Of a stretch of DNA of 64,000 bases, positions 47,152 through 58,005 are shown piece by piece. The notes beneath the pieces were generated by a model. It searched no databases. It was not told where the DNA came from and worked only from the letters and a program-made list of their open reading frames with translations. The stretch comes from Piscicola geometra (Eukaryota > Annelida > Clitellata > Hirudinida > Piscicolidae). Position 1 is the first letter of the stretch, and every line of letters starts with the position of its first letter. Position numbers and translations under genes: made by a program. The stretch is taken from positions 4,332,717-4,396,716 of the forward strand of contig OX030959.1 in assembly GCA_943735955.1 (NCBI GenBank), given 5' to 3'.

Positions 47152-49988
47152 GTACTTTCAAACGAATGGTGAGCAGGTATTCAAGACAGTGGCCAGCGAC
47201 TTCAAGAAGAGAGGCAAGTACATGGAAGGAGAGTACAGGTGTGCACTTCTCTATCTATCCATTATTATTATTATTATTATTGTTATTGTTTATGGGTTTG
47301 GGCATCATCATCATCATCATCAGTGCGTTTGCATGGCGCTTCCATTGACAGGTTCAAGTTCAACACGTGCACCAAGAACATCACGAAGCTGGTGCCCAAG
47401 TGGGTCGAGAAGGAGTTCAGGAACCTGCACAGGTGCTGCTTCTGTGGTGTTATGCTGTGATGGTGTGCTGTGGTGGTGTGCTGTGGTGGTGTGCTGTGGT
47501 GCTGCTTCTGTGGTGGTGTGCTGTGGTGTTGTGCTGTGGTGTTATGCTGTGGTGGTGTGCTGTGATGGTGCTGGAATGGTGTGCTGTGATGGTGCTTTGG
47601 TAGTGTTGTTGTGGTTGTGGTTTGGTATTGTTGTTGTGGTTGTGGTGTGGTGCTTTGGTGCTGTGATAGTGTTGTGCTGATGTGTGATGGAAGAGTAGGG
47701 GGAGGGTGTGCGGGGTAAATCTAAATGGTTACTTGTTTTTAGCTTCCATCATATTGGCTCGTTTGAGTTCAACATTTTAAATTTTCAGATTACACAAAGC
47801 GGGAATCGCATGTCCAGAGCCGATCTGCATGAACAAGAACGTCCTCGTGATGAAGTTCATCGGCATTGACGGCAGGTGGGGCGTTGGTGTCCGATGAGTG
47901 AATGAGTGAATAAGTGAACAAATGAATAATGATTAAATGAGTGAATGAATGATGAGTGAATGAGTGAATAAGTGAACCAATGATGAGTGAACGAATGATG
48001 AGTGAATGAATAATGATTAAATGAGTGAACAAATGATGAGTGAATGAGTGAACGAATGATGAGTGAATGAATGATGAGTGAATGAGTGAATGAATGATGA
48101 GTGAATACGTGAACAAATGATGAGTGAATGGGTAAATGATGACTTCATCGAACCTCCCAGCATCCCCCCTCAGACCTGCGCAGAAGCTGAAAGACGTGCA
48201 GTTGAGTGCACAAGAAGCGCTGCAGATGTACTTGAGTTGTGTGCGTGTGATGCGGAGGATGTTCCAGACGTGCAAGCTGGTGCACGCTGACCTCAGTGAG
48301 TTCAACATGCTGTGAGTCGATTGGAGGGGGTGCATGGTGCATGTGTGGGGGTGCATGGTGCATGGGAAGGTGGTGCATGGTGCATGGGAGGGTGGACATG
48401 GTGCATGGGTGGGTGGTGCATGGTGCATGGGAGGGTGGTGCATGGTGCATGGGAGGGGGTGCATGGTGCATGGGAGGGTGGAGCATGGTGCATGGGAGGG
48501 TGGTGCATGGTGCATGGGAGGGTGGACATGGTGCATGGGTGGGTGGTGCATGGTGCATGGGAGGGTGGTGCATGGTGCATGGGAGGGTGGTGCATGGTGC
48601 ATGGGAGGATGGTGCATGGTGCATGGGAGGGGGTGCATGGTGCATGGGAGGGTGGAGCATGGTGCATGGGAGGGTGGTTCATGGTGCATGGGAGGATGGT
48701 GCATGGGAGGGTGGACATGGTGCATGGGTAGTTGGTTCGTGCTGAATAAAGTCTGGTAATGAAGTGTTGTTGGAAGTATTCAAGCTTTAAAATATCTTGA
48801 TAATAATAATAATAATAATGATGGTGAGGATGATGAGGGTGATTGTAGCCATGGTAACCCTCATAAACGATGCAGGGTGCACGAGGGCAGACTGCACGTG
48901 ATCGACGTCTCGCAGTCAGTCGAGATGGACAACCCCTCGGCGATGACTTTCCTGCATGCCGACATCACCAACGTCACCTCCTTCTTCCGGTCTCTTGCGT
49001 CATCATCGACGTTTTCCGCATCACTAATTGAATTGGCAGTTGTGGCGTTGTGGAGGTGCTTGTGCGTAGATCTGAGAGGAGCCTTCCAAACCTAACCCTG
49101 CTTTATGGGAGGTTGTGGAGGTGCTTGCTCGTAGATTTGAGATAAGCCTCCATGCATTCAATCTCTCCATGCCACCATTCTCGACGCAGGAAACAGCAAG
49201 TGAACACGATGACTCACCAGCAGCTGAAGGCGTTCATCGTGGCTGAATCATTGGAGGAGGAGGAGGAAGAGGAGGTGAGACGTCAGATGCACCGGGCTGC
49301 CGTGGGAAGCTACACTGAAGGAGATGATCAGGTGGGTCCTGAGGGGGTGATGATTGTGATGCTGTTTGGAGGGGTTTGATGATGATGATGTTGATGATAG
49401 TAATGACTGTGTCATCATCAGTTGCGAGAGGAGACGCAAGAAGGAAAGCTGGAAAATCCATTCACGCATGCACGAGTGGTGAGCTGCCAGATCCTTCATC
49501 ATCATCATCATCACCATCAGATCGCTCCACTTGCTTAAATAATATCATCATCATCACCTACAATAATTAACTTTTTTTTATAGAGGAATACATCTAATTA
49601 TCATATCATCATTTTTAAATACCCTACATTCCAGATAAATGATGATGACGACGACGACGATGACGATGACGACGATGATGATGATGATGATGATGAGAGC
49701 TCAGCAGACGATCAGGAGAATGTGGAAGCTTCAGAGAATGCAGGCGACAAGACTGCCATCTACAACAGACACAAGAGGGAGTCGTTGGAAGACAAGCGGG
49801 TTTGTTGTTGTTGTTGTGGCATTGAGTTGTTGTTGTTGTTGTGGTATTGAGTTGTTGTGGCATGGTCTTTTCACCGATTGCAGGCGAGGAAGAAGGTGAT
49901 AAAGGAACTGCAGCGAGAAAAAAGAAGCCACAAGATCCGCAAGGCTGACAAAAAACGACGCGTGAAAATAACGAAAGGGAAAAAGTAA
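45792..49988 (+). CDS. RIOK1: RIO1 atypical protein kinase/ATPase
   Basis: Fourteen exons: 45792-45871, 45974-46083, 46200-46234, 46317-46438, 46713-46813, 46952-47034, 47177-47238, 47352-47432, 47789-47875, 48174-48311, 48876-48989, 49190-49331, 49635-49799, 49884-49988. Exact phases give 474 residues. The N-terminus has VEDGQFEDAEEDS, like human VPGQFDDADSSD. The kinase core shows DKADRATLEKAL, the P-loop STGKEANVYHA, LAVKVFKT (catalytic Lys), CPEPICMNKNVLVMKFIG, the catalytic loop LVHADLSEFNML and the metal-binding VIDVSQSVE. An acidic Asp run (exon 49635-49799) and a basic tail (RKKVIKELQREKRSHKIRK) follow. The family acts in late 40S ribosome maturation. Convergent with stathmin. Confidence 0.96.
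46814..46910. repeat. (GT)n microsatellite at the RIOK1 intron 5 donor
   Basis: The tract starts at the donor of exon 46713-46813 (CACTG/GTGTGTTTGTG). Confidence 0.95.
47046..47152. repeat. (GTA)n microsatellite near the RIOK1 intron 6 donor
   Basis: GTAGTAGTA triplets begin about 12 bases after the donor of exon 46952-47034 (AAG/GTGATGGTGCTGG). Confidence 0.95.
47445..47690. repeat. TGCTGTGGTGGTG imperfect repeat, RIOK1 intron 8
   Basis: Imperfect TGCTGTGGTGGTG copies start just after the donor of exon 47352-47432, which itself reads GTGCTGCTTCTGTGG. Confidence 0.9.
47893..48135. repeat. GAATGATGAGT-type repeat, RIOK1 intron 9
   Basis: Degenerate GAATGATGAGTGAATGAGT copies occupy most of the intron after exon 47789-47875. 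Confidence 0.9.
48325..48735. repeat. 22-bp minisatellite, RIOK1 intron 10
   Basis: About 18 copies of a 22-bp unit, GGTGCATGGTGCATGGGAGG plus GT. It starts about 14 bases after the donor of exon 48174-48311. No frame is closed by the unit, so spurious His/Pro-rich and Gly/Trp-rich frames occur. Confidence 0.95.
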
Positions 49989-50365
49989 CTTCTTTGCGTC
50001 AGTTTTCAAATGTCGCCTGCTCGAAATTTTCGTTGATTCTGTACGTCTGATCAAATGAACGTTCAGAAATTCAATTAAACGTCTTTGTTTTCTTGACGAC
50101 TGGGTAGCACCATCTCAAACATACTCTAATGAGACAAGCACTTTATTGGCACGCTGAACGGGCGTACGAAGCAGTGTGCACAGACGCAAACAGACGCACG
50201 AGAACGAAGCACGCTCGGAAATGATGGCGAATGAAACATCGAAGGTGAAAGGCGGATGTCAAAAATGCTTTCCATAGTCATAGATGTCGCGAAGGAAGTT
50301 CAAAGGGTGCATAAGAGACGAAAGCAGGCGACGATGACGGAGACGACGTAGAAGTGGCAGACGAC
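49989..50365. other. 3' ends of RIOK1 and stathmin (convergent)
   Basis: RIOK1 has ATTAAA at 50074-50079. Stathmin (minus) has AATAAA at 50142-50147. The two predicted cleavage regions lie within about 70 bases of each other. Nothing else seen. Confidence 0.5.
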
Positions 50366-51140
50366 TCAAGAGTCGCTCGCTTGAAGCTCCTGCTTCTTCT
50401 TCCTCACCTCCTCCACATGCTGATCCTGATGATGATCAATGAATATTCAATATATCTACCGTTTTTGAGAAATGTGAATACAAATGAGTTATTAACAACA
50501 AAATGGCGTCATTGGTGCATTGCTGAAGGACATGAACTTAATGAAGGAAAAGTGAACTGACATGTTCCTTGAGTTTCTCCAGACGCGCCATTTCCAATGC
50601 CCTCTTCTTCTCCTCACTGGTCTCCAGCTTCTCGACCAACTTCTGCTCCGTCTGCTTCACAAATGCTGCCTTCTGCTCATGCACTTTCTGGTGCACCTCA
50701 CACACCTTCTCAATGTCCTTGCAGATCCCCTCCAACTTTTGGCTCTCCAGAAGCTATGCAGTTTGGGAAAATTGAAGGCTAAAACTATTTTTACATTTCA
50801 AAAGATTCAAATGGGAGACTTGCATTGAGAAGCAATGCATCAATGTATTTCTATGCAAATTGAATGAACTCTCCACCTCTCTTCTTTCCCTCGCCTCTTC
50901 CAGCTTGCGATCAATGTCCTCCTGGCTGATGGAGCTTCTTTCCCTGCCAGGAGATGCAGGCGCAAAAGGAGCATCCCCTGAGGCGGGCTTCAGGATCACT
51001 TCAAAAGCCACCCCACCATGGCTTTCTCGTTTTGGACTTGCAGCTAAAATTTAGTATTTAACATTGTTTTTGTGATTGTTAACTACTCATGCAGCTAATA
51101 GACTCACAAAAGAAGCAAAATAATTCATACCTTCTGCCAT
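50366..51140 (-). CDS. STMN: Stathmin (tubulin-sequestering phosphoprotein)
   Basis: Four exons, 51131-51140, 50877-51043, 50562-50753 and 50366-50425, join in phase to give 142 residues, close to human STMN1 (149). The first exon encodes only MAE plus one base. The regulatory domain contains VAFEVILKPASGD (human AFELILSPRSK), the Ser/Pro site PASPGRERSS and SISQEDIDRKLEEARERRE. A long charged helix follows: ICKDIEKVCEVHQKVHEQ, VEKLETSEEKKRALEMA, HVEEVRKKKQELQ. The protein binds two tubulin heterodimers and promotes microtubule disassembly; Ser residues in the first part are likely phosphosites. Divergent from RSBN1. Confidence 0.93.
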
Positions 51141-52084
51141 TTTATTGCTGTATGCTTGCTGGTAAAAATGCAAATTGAAAAAATATAATTTTTCAGATAT
51201 GAATATTTTAGAGATATAAACGCTTTTTAATTTCTCAAAAATCGAGGGGAACAAGAGTCACCTAAAATGCACTGAGGCACAGTTCACAGCCAATCATATT
51301 CAGGCATGTATTCTCTGAATGTGCAGACCATATATGAAAATACAGTATCATACAATATATGATTCACACTAGTGAAATACGATACAATACAATACAACGA
51401 CGAGTATGATTATAGGGCGTAAATCCGGACGGGCTTCAAGACCACTTAGTTATGGAAAAGTAAATAATGATATTAATAATAATAATAATGATTCTAAATT
51501 CTTATTAACCATTAATAAATAATAAATAAATGAAGATAAAATTAGAAAGCAAGAAATTGATGAATGGAAGAAATGAGCAGTAAACTTGTGGGTTATTGTG
51601 ATTAGCCAAACAAGTACGTTTTCAGGGAACGGCTGAATGTCGTGGTCAAGCTCGGGGGTTTGAGTCTATGCGAATCTAATACAAAAAGGTTTTTGGAAAT
51701 TAGAAACATTCCAAGACAACATCACGTCTTTTGCACTTTCTGGCGGCTTACGACAAGCTGACTTCATGTTACAGTGGTTCTGGTTGCTGGTATATTCACC
51801 CTTTTTGCAAATTATTATTAATTTTCACTGATACAAAATGTCAATGAAAGATTTTTAAAGCAATTACTGAGTTACACAACTACTGATAATTTTAGATAAA
51901 AATTATGGTTTTTACTTAGATTTAGGCATTAATATTCTGACAATAATTTTAAATACTTTATTAATAAATTGGTTCTATAGTTTATCCTCATGAAATTGAA
52001 GATTGAATTTTGAAAATGTGAATCTAAGTTGCAATTGAGCGTTGAAGTAACCACCTCGAATTCAAACTCTGTCAAAGTCTTATA
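51141..52084. other. Divergent intergenic region, stathmin / RSBN1
   Basis: AT-rich, with a short ATACAATACAATAC-type tract near 51365-51400. No repeat family or open frame of interest. Probably contains both promoters. Confidence 0.55.
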
Positions 52085-55000
52085 ATGAATTGTAAAAACG
52101 TGAGTGTTTTTCTGAACGATATAAATGTTCCAGAAAACAAAGTGACCAGCGATGAAGGGACTACATCTTTTGATATAGATCGTATCAACAAAAGTAATAA
52201 TATAAATAGCAAACGAAAAAAATCATTTATAAGAAATACAAATAAAATTTTAAAGCACGAAGAAGACAACAAAAATGCTAGTGAGCCTGATGTAAATACA
52301 AAAAAGGAAGATAATTTACATAAAGGACCTATTTTAAAGTATTTTATTGAACATGACTTCAAAAAAAACTCAATTCAAGCTATCGAAAAAAATTTAAAAT
52401 TCAAAGAATATTTGTATGTTCACGAGCACGACCCTGGAGGCTGCAAGACTCTGCACTGTTATCGGGACGAGTTGCAAGCTTTGAGTGAAGAAAAGTACCA
52501 AGAATTTGTAAACGAGTTTCTGGACTTGGCTCTGACCGAGGTTAAGACAGGGGTGCCGTTGTATTCGATGGCAGTGATGCACAATGGGGCATGCCACCTG
52601 CCTGACCTGCTGGAGCACCTGGCTCTCAAGTACCCTCATCTTGTGATCAAGCGCATGCTGATGGGACGCTCTGACGTGGAAACTCTCACGATGAAGGAGT
52701 ACAGAGAAAAAGTTCATGCTTCGTACTCGTCTGGAACGTACAGGTGCTGTAAGCCTATTGCTCGGTCAACTGCTTTTGAATAGACTATAATGCATTAGAT
52801 ATCAAATTGATGAGTTAAAACATGAAGAGTATTGAAAGATGGAGAGTACTGAAGCAGCCTCACCACTGCATGCAGATGTGGTCCGCTGCTGCAACTGAGC
52901 ATGGTTGGTCGCACAGGTGAGGAGTCGGGAGCTTACATGGGAGAGCTCTTGCAGCTCATGCAGCAGAACTACTTCATTAAGGTGCTTGCTCTAGGGGGGG
53001 GGGTTGAAGGGGGGTGTGCTTGCTCCAGATGGGGGTTGCTTGATGCGGGTGGTGTGTGCTCTAGGGGTGTTGCCTGAGGGGGGGGGGTGGTTGGAAGGGT
53101 GATTGCATGAGTGGGTGATTGCTTGAGGGAGGGGTAGTTGATGAAATGGTAACTCTTTGGGGTTTGGGTGATGGTAGTTGGGGCAGCATTACGTGGACAA
53201 AGTTGGCATCAGAAGAATTATGCTTGTGAATGGAGTGTCAGTGCAAAGTGATTCCTTCAGCATTGCACCCTTGCAGACGATGATGCCGTGGGGAGGGAGG
53301 TCCTGTCTGGAGGGCATGCCCCCTGCGAGCAGCAACGACGGCCCAATTATCTGGTGTCGTCCTGGCGAACAAGTGGTGCCCCCCATGGAGGCGGTCAGTG
53401 CCCGAGGAACTGGCAAGAAGAGGTGCGTGTCTTTGAGAGAGCATGTATGAGGTGCACTCTCTCCCTCGTACATGGAGTTTTGACATTCTTGTATTCCTAG
53501 TTACTCATTCCATCTCCACCTCCTCCTCCACCCCGATTTCCATCTCCACCTGCACCCACACCCACCTGCACCTACACACACCCACATGCACCCACACACA
53601 CCTCTTCCACACCCACCTCCTCTTCTTTTCCACCTCGACAGGGGCATCAACGAGCTGCGACGACTGCAGTACCTGCCGAGGACTGGCGAGGCGAGGGAGG
53701 TGGTGGTGGAGGACAGGACGAGGTGTCATGCTGACCAGGTGGGTGGCTTACTGCACAAGCAAGCAACTGCCGCCGTAGGAGTCCTCAAGGCCATTCGAGC
53801 TGGAGTGGAGGAGGGCAGTGGCAGGAGAGTGCTGAAGGAGGTGGTCTGTGTGGCAGCAGAGCACTTCGAGGCGATTGTCGACCGACTCAAACTGGACTTG
53901 CTTGAGCCCCCCATGTCCCAGGTGCTTCTGTCAGCGTCATTGCTTTGTCACTTTTCACTTTGCCGTCCGCAATGCAGGCTATATAAATAGACTTTCTGCA
54001 TGGTGTACAATGCAGCCTTTAAGCCACAATTCAGTTTACATTGTGTACAATGCAGCCTTTATAGCTACAGTTTGGTTTGCATGGTGTACAGTGCAGCCTT
54101 TATTTTTGTACAAAGGGTCTTCTTCAAGCGCTGAATCTTCATTGACCATTTCAAGCACTCCCCGACCCATACCCACCCATCTACCTACTCCCTGACCCCC
54201 ACCCATCTATCTACTCACCCACCTACCCGACCACCCTTCCACTTACCCTACCACCCTTCCACTTACCCTACCACCCTTCCACTTACCCTACCTAACTACC
54301 CACCCATCTACTCACTTACCCATCTACCAACTTACCCATCCACCAACTTTCCCATCCACCAACCCACCCATCTACTCACCCAAACACCAACCCATCCAAT
54401 CACCAACCCACTCAACTACCAACCCACTCAACTACCAACCCAATCAACTATCAACCCACTCAACTACCAACCCACTCAACCACCAAACCACCTTACCACC
54501 CACCACCTTACCACCCACCACCCACCACCCACCCACCCATCTACCCACCCACCTACCCACCCACCCACCTACCCACCCACCCACCTACCCACCCACCCAC
54601 CTACCCACCCACCCACCTACCCACCCACCCACCTACCCACCCACCCACCTACCCACCCACCCACCTACCCACCCACCCACCTACCCACCCACCCACCTAC
54701 CCACCCACCCACCTACCCACCCACCCACCTACCCACCCACCTACCCACCCACCTACCCACCCACCTACCCACCCACCTACCCAACCACCCACTCAACCAC
54801 CCACCCACCCACTCAACCACCCACCCACCCACTCAACCACCCACCCACCCACTCAACCACCCACCCACCCACTCAACCACCCACCCACCCACTCAACCAC
54901 CCACCCACCCACTCAACCACCCACCCACCCACTCAACCACTCACCCACCCACTCAACCACCCACCCAACCACTAACCCACCCACCCATTAACCCAGCCAA

Positions 55001-56986
55001 CCACCCACTCACTAACCAACCCACCCACTAACCAACCCACCCACTAACCAACCCACCCACCCACTAACCAACCCACCCAACCACTAACCCACCCACCCAA
55101 CTACTAACCCACCCACCCAACCACTAACCCACCCACCCAACCACTTACCCACCCACCCAACCACTAACCCACCCACCCAACCACTAACCCACCCACCCAA
55201 CCACTAACCCACCCACCCAACCACTAACCCACCCACCCAACCAACCACTAACCCAGCCACCCACCCAACCATTAACCCAGCCACCCACCCAACCACTAAC
55301 CCAGCCACCCACCCAACCACTAACCCACCCAACCACTAACCCACCCACCCACCCAACCACTAACCCACCCACCCACCCAACCACTAACCCACCCACCCAC
55401 CCAACCACTAACCCACCCACCCAACCACTAACCCACCCACCCAACCTCTAACCCACCCACCCAACCACTAACCCACCCACCCAACCACTAACCCACCCAC
55501 CCAACCACTAACCCACCCACCCAACCAATAACCCACCCACCCAACCACTAACCCACCCACCCAACCACTAACCCACCCACCCAACCACTAACCCACCCAC
55601 CCAACCACTAACCCACCCACCCAACCACTAACCCACCCACCCAACCACTAACCCACCCACCCAACCACTAACCCACCCACCCAACCACTAACCCACCCAC
55701 CCAACCACTAACCCACCCACCCAACCACTAACCCACCCACCCAACCACTAACCCACCCACCCAACCTCTAACCCACCCACCCAACCTCTAACCCACCCAC
55801 CCAACCACTAACCCACCCACCCAACCACTAACCCACCCACCCAACCACTAACCCACCCACCCAACCTCTAACCCACCCACCCAACCACTAACCCACCCAC
55901 CCAACCACTAACCCACCCACCCAACCACTAACCCACCCACCCAACCACTAACCCACCCACCCAACCAATAACCCACCCACCCAACCACTAACCCACCCAC
56001 CCAACCACTAACCCACCCACCCAACCACTAACCCACCCACCCAACCACTAACCCACCCACCCAACCACTAACCCACCCACCCAACCACTAACCCACCCAC
56101 CCAACCACTAACCCACCCACCCAACCACTAACCCACCCACCCAACCACTAACCCACCCACCCAACCACTAACCCACCCACCCAACCACTAACCCACCCAC
56201 CCAACCACTAACCCACCCACCCAACCACAAACCCACCCACCCAACCACAAACCCACCCACCCAACCACAAACCCACCCACCCAACCACCAACCCACCCAC
56301 TCAACCACCAACCCACCCACTCAACCACCAACCCACCCACCCAACCACCCACCCACCCACCCAACCACCCACCCACCCACCCAACCACTAACCCATCCAC
56401 CCACCCAACCACTAACCCACTCACACACCAGTGCGTCACGTGGTTGGACGATGCGCGCTTGAACCAGCTGAACCGGGAGGGCATCAGGACGGGCAGGGTG
56501 TTCCTGAGGGAGGACGACGTCTACCTCATCCCCCGCAACGTGGTGCACCAGTTCAAGACCATCAGCGCTGCCACCTCAGTGGCCTGGCACGTGAGGTTGA
56601 AGCAGTACCACGTGCCTGGAAGGTGCTCGTGTGGCAGAGGAGAGGAGGAGAAGGAGGAGGAGAAGAAAGAGGAGGAGAAAGTTGTGGTGGAGAAGAAGGA
56701 AGAGAAGGAGAAGGAAGAGGAGGAAGTGGTGGTGGTGGATGGAGGAGGAAGAGGAGAAAGTGTGATGGATGGAGTGGGTGGGGGTATCAAAAGGGATCTG
56801 GATGTCGGGGTGGAAGCGAAGGAGGAAGAGAAAAGTGCGAGGGGATGCACAAGTGACGAAGTTAAAACAGAAAGTGTCGAGGGTTGCAGCAGTGAGGCTG
56901 TATCTGAAAGGGGTAGTGCTGATGCCACTTGCCAAGAGCAGGCTGACACTTTTGTGAGTCTAGTAAAAAAAAAGAAAAAAATCTAA
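52085..56986 (+). CDS. RSBN1: RSBN1 / DPY-21 family JmjC-type histone H4K20 demethylase
   Basis: Five exons: 52085-52743, 52876-52981, 53277-53422, 53642-53921, 56432-56986. Phases agree and give 581 residues. A Lys/Asn-rich N-terminus precedes the conserved domain: [87 protein letters not shown]. The iron-binding HxD is in DRTRCHADQ and the distal His in [11 protein letters not shown]; both are kept. [11 protein letters not shown] ends the domain. A Glu/Lys-rich tail follows in the last exon. DPY-21, the worm homologue, demethylates H4K20me2. Intron 4 is 2.5 kb, nearly all minisatellite. An N-terminal exon further upstream cannot be excluded. Confidence 0.94.
54160..56425. repeat. Composite C/A-rich minisatellite, RSBN1 intron 4
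   Basis: Successive arrays with changing units: degenerate CCACCCATCTAC (54160-54530); CCTACCCACCCACCCA, 16 bp (54530-54730); a 12-bp CCTACCCACCCA form (54730-54780); CACTCAACCACCCACCCACC, 20 bp (54790-54960); then about 60 near-perfect copies of CAACCACTAACCCACCCACC, 20 bp (55080-56230). It ends about 6 bases before the acceptor of exon 56432-56986. The ACTAACCC core only resembles a telomere repeat. Confidence 0.95.
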
Positions 56987-57102
56987 GGATGCGTTAAGTT
57001 CTTTGTTTCAGTCATCCCGATACCTTATTTTTTCATGGAATTAGAGTCTAATTATTAGACTGCTGAGAAAAAATCAATTAAAATTCAAACATATATTTAT
57101 TA

Positions 57103-57108
57103 AATAAA
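57103..57108 (+). terminator. Poly(A) signal AATAAA, RSBN1
   Basis: Lies 117 bases after the RSBN1 stop and 184 bases before the THADA start codon. Confidence 0.55.
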
Positions 57109-57291
57109 TTTTAAGAGTTTTATTTATTTGATTTTGTTTAAAAATAAATATTTTCTCAAAATTTTTAATATAAAACACTCATTTTGTACTTTTTCAAAAA
57201 TTACTAATCGAATTAACTTCTGTTAAAAAGGAACTTATGTTTTTACTATAAAATTGACCAACGTGATTCTTCAAACTTTGAATTGCTCGAA

Positions 57292-57974
57292 ATGTCTGAA
57301 GTAGCAGAGGGAGGAGGGCATGAGTGTAATGGAGGTGCTTGTGCTTCAGTGCAGCAGCTCATAGTCATTGTCAAGGAGAACTTCACTGATAAAAACAAGT
57401 AAGGATCTGTTTGATGCATAAATATTATTTTACAAACAGTTAATTACCATCTTGATTATGTAAATAATCAATTTTTCAAAAATTTTTGCACGATATTAAT
57501 GAAGGCACGACTGGGTGGTGAAGAGGACAACAGAGCACTGCATAGAGATGAAGAAGGTCCTCTCAAGCAAGTCTCCAATGAAATGTCTTGAACACACCGC
57601 CTCCACTCTCTTCTCACTCCTCATCAGCACCTCACATCACCTGCAAATGACACAGAAGCTTGTTAAGGTGTCAAGTTACTCTATTCTAATCTATTATATT
57701 TAAACATTTTATTGCGCTACTTTTAGTCTTCAAAAGCATATTTGATCATTTATAAATTATGTGTTCAATTAATTTCAAAAATATAAATATAGATAATAAT
57801 GTTTGCAGGTTTTGAACTTGATAAGGAGGTTGAATGCTGGAAGCTTGCATGAAGGGAGCACTCTCTTCTGGAGCACAGTGTTGCCACTCTTCGAGACGCA
57901 CCACAACCAAGCTGCCTTCACTGACTCTATCAGGATGCGTCAGTACCTCATGCAGTTGTTCAAGTCTCATGCAT

Positions 57975-58005
<31 letters not shown>

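Noticed and set aside
54160..56425. Telomere-like repeats marking a chromosome end or internal telomere
   Set aside because: The unit contains ACTAACCC, not CCCTAA in tandem; the array is bounded by exons of one gene and grades into other C/A-rich units.
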